Shown here: in pieces, positions 1 through 8,396 of the stretch | How positions within the stretch are numbered: position 1 is the first letter of the stretch | How the letters are laid out: each line of letters starts with the position of its first letter | From: EX4572-165 sp002254885 | GTDB lineage: Archaea > Thermoplasmatota > E2 > DHVEG-1 | Reading direction: 5' to 3' | Assembly (NCBI GenBank): GCA_029939595.1 | Contig: JAOZSQ010000038.1 | Span: 1-19,145, forward strand | Length of the DNA stretch: 19,145 bases | Position numbers and translations under genes: made by a program | The notes under the pieces: model-generated | What the model was told of the DNA's origin: nothing | The model's input: only the letters and a program-made list of their open reading frames with translations | The model's database searches: none

Positions 1-30
1 CCATTTCAATACTAATGAATTCAAAAAAAA

Positions 31-788
31 TTATATATCCGCAATTTTCAAATCTCTTTCAATTATCTGAAGAATTTCACCCGCATTTCCTTGTAGAAAT
101 ATATCCGTAAGATTTATTGTAAGTTGTGTAGGCTCTGTATTAATTTCTATCATTATTGCATCATATTTTTTTGCAATAATTGGAAGATTTGCAGCAGGAC
201 ATACCATCGCAGAGGTTCCAATTATTAAGATGACTTCACAGGAAGCTACTGCATTTTCTGATTGATCTATTGCAGATAAAGATGGTGTTTCTCCAAATAG
301 AACAACATTAGGTTTTAGTATGGATCCACATTGGCATTGAGGTAGTGGAGGGATATTATGGATTTTCTCTTTTTCAAAGGAGTATTGCTTTTCACATGTT
401 AGACATGTTAGTTTCTTGTAATTTCCATGAAATTCGATAACTTTTGTATTTCCTGCTTCTTGATGCAGGTTATCAACATTTTGTGTGATGATTGTATCTA
501 GTTTTCCTCTTTTTTAAAGATTTGTTAGACTATAATGTGCAGGATTTGGTGTTGCATTAAAGATTTGTCTTCCCATCTCTTTAAGCATGATCCAGGATTT
601 CTCAGGGTTATCCATAAATGATTCAAGATGTGCATATTCATATGATCGTATTTCTCCCATAACATCTCTTTTCCTCTAAATGGTGCTATACCACTTTCAA
701 CTGATATTCAAGCACCAGTTAAAGCAACATTTTTCTTGGATTTCTTTAATGCAAATACTGCTTTTTGTATTGCTTCTTTTTCAATCAT
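31..788 (-). pseudogene. Degraded Sir2-family NAD-dependent protein deacetylase
   Basis: Reading the minus strand gives a nearly complete sirtuin broken in three places. The start (MIEKEAIQKAVFALKKSKKN) leads into VALTGA, where the next codon of the NAD-binding GAG-IS motif is TGA (708-710) instead of a glycine codon. The frame then continues through SGIAPFRGKEMLWEKY, and a frameshift lies near 645-660. The second frame runs through EYAHLESFMDNPEKSW, then hits TAA (514-516) where LEKRGK would be expected. It continues through TQNVDNLHQEAG, the catalytic-His segment EFHGN and a zinc-binding CLTC...CQCG pair, to a normal stop at 31-33. Both stops are explained by single G-to-T changes on the coding strand (GGA to TGA, GAA to TAA). 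Sirtuins remove acyl groups from lysines using NAD; this copy should not make a full enzyme. Sequencing error could explain one lesion but hardly three. Confidence 0.88.
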
Positions 789-868
789 TTGATTCCTCTT
801 ATTATGTTTAATTATTGTGTTTGTAAATAGTTTTTAGAAAGTCTTGATGTATAAGATAAGAAAAACAT

Positions 869-885
869 CTAAATACCTTATATCT
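869..885 (+). promoter_or_regulatory. Candidate TATA element for the gfcR cluster
   Basis: CTAAATAC (869-876) followed by TTATATCT (878-885) lies 30-50 bases before the gfcR start. An archaeal TATA box at about 873 would place transcription start near 899, just before the GGATG ribosome-binding element at 903-907. It is the only plausible promoter ahead of the four-gene run. This is an eyeballed motif in AT-rich DNA, so support is modest. Confidence 0.35.
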
Positions 886-917
886 ATTCATCTCACATAA
901 AAGGATGTGTGATTCTT

Positions 918-1499
918 ATGAAAGAAATTGATTCACTTATTGAAAAAGCGTTAAAATATAAAGAAAGTGGGCTTACAGATCATGAAATAGCAGAAGATCT
1001 TAATGTATCTAAAGAAACCGCCATATGGCTTCTTAATAAAGGAAAAGAGAAAAAACCTGAGGGTGATTTGAAAGTTGGATGGAAATCCATTGGTGTTTAT
1101 CCATCCAGAATTGGTTTCATATCAGATGCATTATGTGACATTATCCTTGAAGAAGTTGAAAATAATGATCTTGAAATTGATACTGTTGTTGGAATTGCAT
1201 TAAATGGTATCCCTTTTGCAACAAGTATTGCAGAAAAACTTGGCCTTGAACTTGCATTGTTTAGACCCCATCATGAGAAAATTGGTGCATTCTCTTCAAA
1301 TTATGCAAGTGTTGAAGGTAAAAATGTTGTGATTATTGATGATGTTGTAGGATCAGGAGAAACTTTTATCTCTGCCATCAACGCAACAACAAAAGAAAAA
1401 GGAACACCACTTCTTCTTATCTCAATTTTAAATAAGAAGAAACAAGATCAAATAAAAAAGGTACCACTTCGTGCATTGATCAGAGCTAGGGTTATTTAA
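918..1499 (+). CDS. gfcR: GfcR-type transcriptional regulator (HTH plus orotate-PRTase-like domain)
   Basis: A 193-residue protein. The N terminus has a helix-turn-helix (about residues 18-42: GLTDHEIAEDLNVSKETAIW). The rest is a type I phosphoribosyltransferase fold with the PRPP-loop signature VVIIDDVVGSGETF at about 137-150. This combination is the PyrE-like regulator family; in haloarchaea GfcR controls glycolytic genes including gap. I chose ATG 918 over the GTG at 909 because AAGGATG (901-907) then sits at ribosome-binding distance. It is first in a plus-strand run with lysS, a methylthiotransferase and gap, with gaps of only about 30-42 bases, and pgk follows. That context favours regulation of lower glycolysis over pyrimidine synthesis, since no other pyr gene is nearby. 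The ligand sensed by the PRTase domain cannot be read from the sequence. Confidence 0.85.
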   Translation: MKEIDSLIEKALKYKESGLTDHEIAEDLNVSKETAIWLLNKGKEKKPEGDLKVGWKSIGVYPSRIGFISDALCDIILEEVENNDLEIDTVVGIALNGIPFATSIAEKLGLELALFRPHHEKIGAFSSNYASVEGKNVVIIDDVVGSGETFISAINATTKEKGTPLLLISILNKKKQDQIKKVPLRALIRARVI

Positions 1500-1541
1500 A
1501 CCCATCTCTTTTTATTTTTATAAACTATTGAGGTGCTATGT

Positions 1542-3092
1542 ATGCATTGGGCAGATGTTATTGCAGCTGATTTAATTAAAGAAGATAAAAAACATGTACT
1601 TGCAACAGGTATCACGCCATCAGGACCTATCCATATTGGAAATATGCGTGAAGTGTTGACAACTGATGCAGTATATCGTTCGCTGATCAAAAAAGGAGCA
1701 GATGCAGATTTTATATATATTGCAGACGACTATGATCATCTTCGGAAACGATATCCATATCTTGATTCTTCTTTTGAAAAATATGTAAGCATGCCTCTAT
1801 CAGATATTCCATGCCCATGTGGCGATCATGAAAGTTATGCAGATCATTATCTCAATGCATTTCTTGAATCTTTAAACAAAATCGGAATTCATCCAATTAT
1901 CTATCGAGCTAGTGAGATGTATAAAAAAGGTATGTATAAGGATGCGATTCAAACTGCACTTGAAAATACAAAAAAAATTAGAAATATCATTGAAACTATT
2001 TCAAAGCGAACACTACCAAAAAACTGGCTTCCATTTAATATTATCTGTAATGATTGTGGAAAAATCACTACTACCAAACCAACTCTTTATGAATATCCCT
2101 TAATTGAATACAGCTGTAAATGTGGTTATTCAGGTTCAGTTGATATTCGTGAGAGCGGAGTTGGTAAGCTTCCATGGCGTGTTGATTGGCCGGCTCGTTG
2201 GAATATGCTCAATGTTACATTCGAACCCTTTGGAAAAGACCATGCAACAGTTGGCGGTGCACGGCAAACCGGAGAAAAAATCGCTGAGGATATATATCAA
2301 TTCAGCCCTCCTGCTTATACAGTTTATGAATTTATATTGTTAAAGGGAAAAGGAGCAATGCATAGCTCAAAAGGAACTGGATTATCTGCAGATCAAATGC
2401 TTAATATGACGCCTCCAGAGGTTTTACGTTTTCTCATCATGAAAAATCAGCCCAATAAACATATCTCTTTTGACCCTGGATTTGGATTGTTATCTTTTGT
2501 TGATGAATATGATCAGTTTGAACGGATGTATTTTGGTGAGGAGGAGCAAAAAAAAGGTGTAAAGGATCTTGACGTTATCTATGAGCTGTCACAACCTAAA
2601 AATATTCCAACTAAGCTTCCTATTCAGGTTCCCTATCGACATCTTGTAACACTTGTTCAAATTCAGCAGAATTGGCAAGAATTAAAACCCCTGCTTCAAA
2701 GAAGTAATCAACTACCTACTAATCTTTCAAAGACAGATGAAAAACGTATAACCCAACGAATTCATCATGTTTTATTCTGGTTAGATACTTATGCACCTGA
2801 TTCAGTAAAATTCAAAGTACAAAAAACTCTCTCTAAAATTACAGCTACAAGAGAGCAAAAAGAGTTTCTAAATCAATTTTTAGATGATGCAAAAGATATC
2901 AGTTGGGATGCTGAATCAATTCATAATATGGTTTATTCGATTATGGAGCAGCAAAAGATTGATGCGAAAACTGCGTTTTCAACTATTTATCAATTTATTC
3001 TTGGGCAAAAAAAGGGTCCACGTGTTGGATATTTCCTTTCAAATCTTGATAAAAACTTTGTTTTAACTCGTTTCATGGAAGTTGTTAAATAA
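1542..3092 (+). CDS. lysS: Class I lysyl-tRNA synthetase
   Basis: A 516-residue archaeal-type (class I) LysRS, which charges tRNA-Lys with lysine using ATP. The start MHWADVIAADLI and the block ATGITPSGPIHIGNMREV are diagnostic; HIGN at residues 31-34 is the HIGH-equivalent. MHSSKGTG (about 273-280) is the KMSKS-equivalent loop. Cysteine pairs at about 91/93, 169/172 and 192/194 look like metal-binding knuckles. The C-terminal helical part (from about 360) is the anticodon-binding region. The GTG at 1533 in the same frame is rejected as start: GAGGTG (1530-1535) is the Shine-Dalgarno sequence for ATG 1542. The gene follows gfcR after 42 bases with no convincing promoter of its own, so co-transcription is likely. 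Length is normal for the family. Confidence 0.95.
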   Translation: MHWADVIAADLIKEDKKHVLATGITPSGPIHIGNMREVLTTDAVYRSLIKKGADADFIYIADDYDHLRKRYPYLDSSFEKYVSMPLSDIPCPCGDHESYADHYLNAFLESLNKIGIHPIIYRASEMYKKGMYKDAIQTALENTKKIRNIIETISKRTLPKNWLPFNIICNDCGKITTTKPTLYEYPLIEYSCKCGYSGSVDIRESGVGKLPWRVDWPARWNMLNVTFEPFGKDHATVGGARQTGEKIAEDIYQFSPPAYTVYEFILLKGKGAMHSSKGTGLSADQMLNMTPPEVLRFLIMKNQPNKHISFDPGFGLLSFVDEYDQFERMYFGEEEQKKGVKDLDVIYELSQPKNIPTKLPIQVPYRHLVTLVQIQQNWQELKPLLQRSNQLPTNLSKTDEKRITQRIHHVLFWLDTYAPDSVKFKVQKTLSKITATREQKEFLNQFLDDAKDISWDAESIHNMVYSIMEQQKIDAKTAFSTIYQFILGQKKGPRVGYFLSNLDKNFVLTRFMEVVK

Positions 3093-3123
3093 AACCCTAT
3101 GATTATATGGTTTAATCTATGTT

Positions 3124-4377
3124 ATGAACATATATATTGAAGTAATCGGCTGCACTGCAAATCATAGTGATGCAAGTATTGCCCGGCATCAAATTGAACA
3201 ACATCCAAGTTTTTTTATCGTAGACAAAATTGATGATGCAGATATTATTCTTCTTTTCACCTGTACGGTTATTTCTGCTACTGAACAAAGGATGTTTTCA
3301 AAAATAGAACAATATGTAAAACAGCAAAAAAAAATTATTGTAACTGGATGTATGGCTAGTGTTCAATCCGAACAAATCAAAAAAATCAATGAAAACATTA
3401 TCTGTATACCACCTAGTAAAATCCATCTTCTATTATCATATCTAGATAATTCTGCAGAAACATCAGATCAATTCAAGAAATATCAAAGCAAAAAAAGACA
3501 TTCATCAATTTTTGCACCTATATCAATATCTGAGGGCTGTGATTTTTCCTGTGCATATTGTATCACCACACTTGCAAGAGGGAAACTAACAAGTTACCCT
3601 AAAACTGTCATTAGAGCTAATATTGAAGATGCAATAATGCAAGGATGTAAAGAAATACAACTCACAGCACAAGATACAGCATCTTATGGAAGGGATACAC
3701 ATTCAAATCTTGCAGAGTTACTTACATATATTTCAGATGTCTCTGGATGGTATCGGTTTCGAATTGGAATGATGAATCCTGCAACGCTTCTCCCTCAGAT
3801 TGATCAGATGATTGCTGCATTCAACAATCCACATTTCTATAAATTCCTTCATATCCCTATTCAATCTGGTGATGATTTACTTCTTTCATTAATGGGAAGA
3901 AAATATTCAATCAAGAATGTTTATACAATCATAAATTGTTTCCGAAAACAGTTTCCAGACATCACTATTGCAACTGATGTCATTGTAGGGTTCCCAAGTG
4001 AAGATGAAGAACAGTATCTTAACACCATTAGGTTTCTTGAAAAAATAAAGCCAGATATTGTAAATATCACAAAGTTTTCAGCAAGACCACTTACAAAGGC
4101 AAAAACAATGAAACAACGAATTCCAACTGAGATTGTGAAAGCCAGATCAAAGGATCTCACTATATTAGCCTCATCAATATCATATGAAAAAAATAGACAT
4201 CATATTGGAAAAAGGTATACCATACTCATCACTGAAAAAGGAAAAAAACAAAGTATGATTGGAAGAAACAATCAATACAAACCTGTTGTCATCACTGAGC
4301 CTGTTTTCATTGGTGATGTTGTTGATGTTGAAATTATTGATGCGAAACAAACTCATCTTTTCGGAATACTTAAATAG
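3124..4377 (+). CDS. tRNA (N6-threonylcarbamoyladenosine-C2) methylthiotransferase, archaeal e-MtaB type
   Basis: A 417-residue radical SAM enzyme expected to convert t6A37 to ms2t6A37 in ANN-decoding tRNAs. It has the three-part methylthiotransferase layout. The N-terminal domain carries cluster cysteines at about C10 (VIGCTANHSDAS, the archaeal/eukaryotic variant), C47 and C76 (VTGCMAS). The radical SAM core has C139-x3-C143-x2-C146 (EGCDFSCAYC). A C-terminal TRAM-like RNA-binding domain covers about 355-417. It starts 31 bases after lysS and ends 30 bases before gap. The pairing with lysS makes sense, because tRNA-Lys(UUU) is a classic ms2t6A substrate. The family is secure. The substrate choice (t6A rather than i6A) rests on the GCTAN motif and archaeal context. 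Confidence 0.92.
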   Translation: MNIYIEVIGCTANHSDASIARHQIEQHPSFFIVDKIDDADIILLFTCTVISATEQRMFSKIEQYVKQQKKIIVTGCMASVQSEQIKKINENIICIPPSKIHLLLSYLDNSAETSDQFKKYQSKKRHSSIFAPISISEGCDFSCAYCITTLARGKLTSYPKTVIRANIEDAIMQGCKEIQLTAQDTASYGRDTHSNLAELLTYISDVSGWYRFRIGMMNPATLLPQIDQMIAAFNNPHFYKFLHIPIQSGDDLLLSLMGRKYSIKNVYTIINCFRKQFPDITIATDVIVGFPSEDEEQYLNTIRFLEKIKPDIVNITKFSARPLTKAKTMKQRIPTEIVKARSKDLTILASSISYEKNRHHIGKRYTILITEKGKKQSMIGRNNQYKPVVITEPVFIGDVVDVEIIDAKQTHLFGILK

Positions 4378-4407
4378 GCTGTATTGTTTCAAAAAGTTGT
4401 GGACGGG

Positions 4408-5469
4408 ATGATACGAGTTGCAATTAATGGATTTGGAAGAATAGGCAGAAACGTTCTTAGAGCAGCATATGCTCATGCTCAATATGGAAAGACTTTTGAA
4501 ATTGTTGCTATCAATGACCTTGGTAGTATTGATATTCTATCACATCTTTTCAAATATGATTCTATATATGGTAGATTTGATGGAACTATTGAGAAACAAG
4601 ATGATGGAATGTTGATCAATGGAAATTATATCAAATTTTTCTCACAAGTAAACCCTGAGAAACTTCCCTGGAATGAACTTAATATTGATGTGGCATTAGA
4701 ATCAACAGGTATTTTCTGCTCTCGTGAAGGTGCTTCAAAACATCTACATGCTGGTGCTGAAAAAGTTGTGATATCTGCTCCTGCAAAAGATCCTGATATT
4801 ACTCTTGTTCTTGGTGTAAATCATGAACAATACAACAAGGATAATCATAAGATTATATCTAATGCATCCTGTACAACCAATAGTCTAGCACCACCAGTAA
4901 AGGTGATTCATGAGGCCTTTGGTATTGACAAGGGGATCATGACAACGATTCATTCATATACTGGCGATCAAAGAATCCTTGATTTTCCACATAAAGATCT
5001 ACGAAGAGCACGTGCTGCTGCAACATCAATTATTCCAACAACAACAGGTGCTGCAAAAGCAGTAACCCTAGTGATACCTGATCTTAAAGGAAAACTTGAT
5101 GGGATGGCAGTTAGGGTACCAACACCAGATGGATCACTTACTGATTTTACATGTACTCTTAATCAAGATGTTACAGTTCAAGAAGTCAATCAAGCCCTTA
5201 AAGCAGCGTCTGAAAATAATCTAAAAGGAATCATGCAGTATACCGAAGATCCATTAGTCTCTGTTGATATCATTAAAAATCCACATTCAGCAATCATTGA
5301 TGGATTAAGTACAAAAGTAATTGGTGAACGTGGAAACCTACTTAAAATTCTATCATGGTATGATAATGAATGGGGATACTCATGTAGACTTGTTGACCTC
5401 ATTAATTATCTCTATACAGGTCAAATCACTGAAAAACAAAAAATGGAAGTTATTCATCAGAACTACTAA
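4408..5469 (+). CDS. gap: Glyceraldehyde-3-phosphate dehydrogenase, bacterial (type I) form
   Basis: A 353-residue phosphorylating GAPDH interconverting glyceraldehyde-3-phosphate and 1,3-bisphosphoglycerate. It has NGFGRIGR at 7-14, AIND with Asp37 (the NAD-type position), the catalytic block SNASCTTNSLAP with Cys155, and His182 in IHSYTGDQ. The NEWGYS segment is near the C terminus. These are marks of the bacterial/eukaryotic type I enzyme, not the divergent archaeal type II GAPDH. The TTG at 4384 in frame is unlikely as start, because MIRVAINGFGRIGR from ATG 4408 matches the normal family N terminus. GGACGGG lies directly before it as a weak, close ribosome-binding element. The gene is last in the run with gfcR. 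A T-rich tract after the stop probably ends transcription. Probably acquired from bacteria at some point, as in haloarchaea. Confidence 0.95.
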   Translation: MIRVAINGFGRIGRNVLRAAYAHAQYGKTFEIVAINDLGSIDILSHLFKYDSIYGRFDGTIEKQDDGMLINGNYIKFFSQVNPEKLPWNELNIDVALESTGIFCSREGASKHLHAGAEKVVISAPAKDPDITLVLGVNHEQYNKDNHKIISNASCTTNSLAPPVKVIHEAFGIDKGIMTTIHSYTGDQRILDFPHKDLRRARAAATSIIPTTTGAAKAVTLVIPDLKGKLDGMAVRVPTPDGSLTDFTCTLNQDVTVQEVNQALKAASENNLKGIMQYTEDPLVSVDIIKNPHSAIIDGLSTKVIGERGNLLKILSWYDNEWGYSCRLVDLINYLYTGQITEKQKMEVIHQNY

Positions 5470-5478
5470 ACCATTTTC

Positions 5479-5497
5479 TCTTTTTTTTCATTTTTTA
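5479..5497 (+). terminator. T-rich archaeal-type terminator after gap
   Basis: Just after the gap stop codon the sequence has CTC followed by eight T, then CA and six T. Oligo-T tracts on the coding strand without a hairpin are typical of archaeal intrinsic termination. This tract separates the gfcR-to-gap run from the pgk promoter. Confidence 0.5.
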
Positions 5498-5506
5498 CCA
5501 ATATAG

Positions 5507-5547
5507 TTTTAAATGAATTTTATATATTCAAATTTTGTTGAGGAGGT
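5507..5547 (+). promoter_or_regulatory. Candidate pgk promoter and Shine-Dalgarno site
   Basis: TTTTAAAT (5507-5514) is a candidate TATA box. It would give a start near 5536 and a leader of about 20 bases carrying the strong Shine-Dalgarno AGGAGGT (5541-5547), nine bases before ATG 5557. A second AT stretch, TTTTATATATT (5518-5528), is less likely, since its predicted start would fall after the Shine-Dalgarno site. Confidence 0.5.
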
Positions 5548-5556
5548 TTCATAAAT

Positions 5557-6792
5557 ATGATGGAATATAAAACATTAGATGATGTATCAGTTGAAGGAAA
5601 AACTGTTTTGTTACGTGTAGATTTTAATATGCCGCTAGATAAAAACACAAAAGATATACTTGATAATACACGAATGAAACGGGTTCTTCCAACTATTAAA
5701 GAATTAAAGGGGAAAAAAGCAAAAACAGTGATTCTTGCTCATCAGGGAAGACAAGGTAGCTGGGATTTTATCAGCCTAAAAACACATGCTGAAACCATGG
5801 AACAATTAATGGATTCACCAGTAGGTTTCATTGAGGATATACATGGATCCAAAGCATTAACTGCAATTAAAGAAATGAATCCAGGTGATGTCCTTTTTTT
5901 AGATAATGTACGAAAAATACCATATGAAACAGATAAAAAAACTGCAAAAGAACATGCAGAAACAGATTTTATAAAAGATTTATCGTCCGTTTCAGATATC
6001 TTTGTAAATGATGCATTTGCAGCTGCACATCGAAAACAATGCTCCATAGTTGGATTTACCGCAATTATGCCTAGTGTTGCAGGTCGTCTTCTTGAAAAAG
6101 AGCTGATTACACTTTCAAAAGCGGTGAAAAACCCAGAAAAACCTAGTATTTTCTTATTTGGTGGTGCAAAATACTCAGATATCGTGGTAACAATTGAACA
6201 ATTGCTAAAAAATAATACCGCAGATAAAATTCTTCTCACAGGCCTACCTGCAAATGCATTTCTCAAAGCAAAAGGATACAATCTAGGGGAAAAAAATGAA
6301 GAGAAACTTTTAGAAGAAGGAAGTGTCGAAACCATCTCTGAAATAACTGATTTATTAGGAAAATATGAAGATCAAATTACACTTCCAGTAGATTTTGCAA
6401 TTGAAGAAAATGGATGCAGAAAAGAAATAGGACTCGATAATCTACCAAGTAACAAACCATTATTTGACATCGGAAAACAAAGCATAAAGCTCTATGAAGA
6501 CATCCTGAAAAACGCGAAAACCATTTTCCTTTCTGGTCCCTGCGGAGTATTTGAAAACCCAATCTTTATGAAAGGAACAGAAGAAATATTTACTTATGTT
6601 TCAGAATCAAAAGCATTTAGCATTGTTGGAGGTGGCCATACCGTTGCAGCAATAACAAAGCTTGGACTTGAACAAAATATCTCACACATTAGCACAGGTG
6701 GAGGAAGCCTTGAAAAATTCATGATGGGAGAAAAACTTGTCGCAGTTGAAGCATTAAAACAAGCAAAACAAACTCATACTGTAAGAGTATAG
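5557..6792 (+). CDS. pgk: Phosphoglycerate kinase, archaeal type
   Basis: A 411-residue kinase transferring phosphate between 1,3-bisphosphoglycerate and ADP. Visible family blocks are the substrate-binding LLRVDFNMPL (about 18-27), AHQGRQG (61-67), FLDNVRK, the nucleotide-side FGGAKYSD, LSGPCGVFENP, and the glycine-rich VGGGHTVAAI and STGGGSLEKFM near the C terminus. AHQGRQG and the overall form are typical of archaeal PGKs, so it need not share the history of the bacterial-type gap beside it. ATG 5557 is set by AGGAGGT nine bases upstream; ATG 5560 would be one codon shorter. It catalyses the step after gap and lies 87 bases downstream with its own promoter. No key residue appears to be missing. 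Confidence 0.95.
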   Translation: MMEYKTLDDVSVEGKTVLLRVDFNMPLDKNTKDILDNTRMKRVLPTIKELKGKKAKTVILAHQGRQGSWDFISLKTHAETMEQLMDSPVGFIEDIHGSKALTAIKEMNPGDVLFLDNVRKIPYETDKKTAKEHAETDFIKDLSSVSDIFVNDAFAAAHRKQCSIVGFTAIMPSVAGRLLEKELITLSKAVKNPEKPSIFLFGGAKYSDIVVTIEQLLKNNTADKILLTGLPANAFLKAKGYNLGEKNEEKLLEEGSVETISEITDLLGKYEDQITLPVDFAIEENGCRKEIGLDNLPSNKPLFDIGKQSIKLYEDILKNAKTIFLSGPCGVFENPIFMKGTEEIFTYVSESKAFSIVGGGHTVAAITKLGLEQNISHISTGGGSLEKFMMGEKLVAVEALKQAKQTHTVRV

Positions 6793-6845
6793 TACGAGTT
6801 AGAAGAAAAGATTTTTTCATGATTCTCTTTTCTTTTTCTTAAATT

Positions 6846-6919
6846 GGGCTGATAGATCAGCTTGGAAGATCGCTACCTTCGCAAGGTAGAGGCCGCGGGT
6901 TCAAATCCCGCTCAGTCCA
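6846..6919 (+). tRNA. tRNA-Ala (anticodon CGC)
   Basis: A complete 74-base cloverleaf with no intron. The acceptor GGGCTGA pairs with TCAGTCC (6912-6918), and the D stem GATC/GATC encloses AGCTTGGAA. The anticodon stem CTACC/GGTAG encloses TTCGCAA, putting anticodon CGC at 6880-6882. The T stem GCGGG/CCCGC encloses TTCAAAT. Base pair 3-70 is G-U, the alanine identity element, and the discriminator is A73 (6919). CCA is not encoded (the next bases are TACTAC). No clear TATA box lies at the usual distance, so it may be read from pgk or from an unrecognised promoter. Confidence 0.97.
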
Positions 6920-6927
6920 TACTACTT

Positions 6928-6943
6928 CCTCGAAGAGGTTTTC
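6928..6943 (+). terminator. Possible weak terminator after tRNA-Ala
   Basis: CCTC-GAA-GAGG (6928-6938) forms a four-base-pair hairpin followed directly by TTTTC, eight bases after the tRNA. It is short, but its position fits a tRNA 3' terminator or processing signal. Confidence 0.3.
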
Positions 6944-7114
6944 TGTAAGAGCACATAAATTTGCCATCTCTTAATTTCTTCTATATTTTTACCATCATTA
7001 ATGTGTAATCATCATGTATGATATAGTATCAGTTGCCATTTGAAGATTTTTCTACTGGACTAAAATTGTTATTGTCATTAACAACTCTTCGTTAAAAAGG
7101 ACATTTGGGAGATT

Positions 7115-8164
7115 TCACATTGATTCTTTTTTTATGCTAAAAAACGAATCTTTGATAAGTTGATTTGTGGGACCATCAAATTCTAGCCATGTGATCACTT
7201 GATTTGAATAATTTTTATGATGCCATTGTTTCGTTTTAACGACATGTAATAATCCACTTGTATCCATCATAGAAGTATTTGCTATGACATAAACATTGAT
7301 CTTTGTGTTTCCTTCATTTATGCTTGTAATCGTCATCGGATAAAATGGTTGTTCTGTTTCAAAATGAAATGTCAACGGGGTTGCAAAACCCTGCCTAAAT
7401 TGTTTGGTTGCCCATGCTATTTGTTCTGATGTATTGTACATATTAGTCATATTGATTCTGTTGACAATAAAATATGTATCATTACACAAGCAATACTGCT
7501 CTAACACGTCTGTTGCTTTTATTGAAACATTAAACTTGTTGGCTTGTAACCAATCTAGAAGATCTGTTGCATTTGTTGCTTGTAATATTGCAATATCATA
7601 GATATCAATCTTTGTTGTATTAACAAGATGTACTGTGTCTTCTTTACTCATATCTGTTAAAAATAAAGTATCAGATGAAAGAGGGATATATAACAACAAA
7701 ATGATAAATATTAACAATAATGAGATAGAAAAAAAGATCATATGTTCGTTAGTTTTTATTTTTACAATCCCAATATATATAATAATAAGGGTGCTAAAAA
7801 GGAGAGTTAAGAGCAGATTTGATAAATCTTTTTGACTGTTTTCTTTACCTATTGATTGTGTTTCTGCAAACTTATATGCAATCTCTTGAAAAATATGTGA
7901 ATCTCCTTTTGTTACTGTTGGAGTAATTTTTGAATACAGGGGAACAATCCATGCAAGATCAGTAATATTTCCAGATGTGAATCGTGATGATATTGTCATT
8001 GTCTGATTTGTTCCATCCCATTCAATCACTGCTTTTTGATCGGGTAAATAGACATGCTCTTCAAAATCAACATTCCAAAAAATACAACCATCCGCTGAAA
8101 TAAATGGAGCTTCAAGAAGTGGAATAATCAATAGGAGTAACAATACAAAATATCCTGTTCTCAA
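7115..8164 (-). CDS. DUF2330-like secreted membrane protein with internal transmembrane hairpin
   Basis: A 349-residue protein of unknown function. A signal peptide (residues 1-24, hydrophobic GYFVLLLLLIIPLL, ending FISA) precedes DGCIFW. KAVIEWDGTNQTM and DLAWIVPLYSKITPTV (about 69-84), and later TPLTFHFETEQPFYPMTITS (about 262-281), resemble the DUF2330 pattern. Two adjacent membrane helices (about 116-136 and 141-162) fall between the two halves, so both halves should face outside. There are many N-x-S/T sites. The start is TTG at 8162-8164, supported by AGGGGG eight bases upstream (minus strand); no ATG fits the signal peptide. It is divergent from an ArsR-type membrane regulator that may control it. 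The family call rests on remembered motif similarity. Confidence 0.65.
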   Translation of the reverse strand: MRTGYFVLLLLLIIPLLEAPFISADGCIFWNVDFEEHVYLPDQKAVIEWDGTNQTMTISSRFTSGNITDLAWIVPLYSKITPTVTKGDSHIFQEIAYKFAETQSIGKENSQKDLSNLLLTLLFSTLIIIYIGIVKIKTNEHMIFFSISLLLIFIILLLYIPLSSDTLFLTDMSKEDTVHLVNTTKIDIYDIAILQATNATDLLDWLQANKFNVSIKATDVLEQYCLCNDTYFIVNRINMTNMYNTSEQIAWATKQFRQGFATPLTFHFETEQPFYPMTITSINEGNTKINVYVIANTSMMDTSGLLHVVKTKQWHHKNYSNQVITWLEFDGPTNQLIKDSFFSIKKESM

Positions 8165-8250
8165 ACTCTTTTCCCCCTATGTATATATCTAACAGGTATA
8201 TTCATAATGAACAAGAGATATTCAATTATTGATAGGGTTAAAACTCCAGT

Positions 8251-8316
8251 ATCAACAATGATGAGTTGTTCATTTATGTTCCTCCTATTTGTTTTGTTTT
8301 TCCAAATCATGTTGAT
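8251..8316. promoter_or_regulatory. Two ATCAACA half-sites between the divergent genes
   Basis: ATCAACA at 8251-8257, with a near-mirror TTGTTCAT at 8267-8274, and TGTTGAT at 8310-8316 repeat the half-site found as a palindrome at 8416-8430. They lie between the divergent DUF2330-like and ArsR-type genes. They are candidate binding sites for the ArsR-type regulator. Confidence 0.4.
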
Positions 8317-8396
8317 CCATCACCAAAGAGCAGATATTTATAGCCATACATGTACTATCGTAAAATGTTTCATTTTTTTAAAACAAAAACGGATGA

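Noticed and set aside
514..710. Stop-codon readthrough or recoding in the Sir2 gene
   Set aside because: One stop is TGA and the other TAA, neither has a recoding signal, and a frameshift is present as well. Ordinary gene decay is simpler.
5742..6335. 197-residue open frame antisense to pgk
   Set aside because: It is serine- and phenylalanine-rich in the manner of a reverse-frame shadow of a lysine/glutamate-rich gene. It has no recognisable domain and lies fully inside a certain gene.
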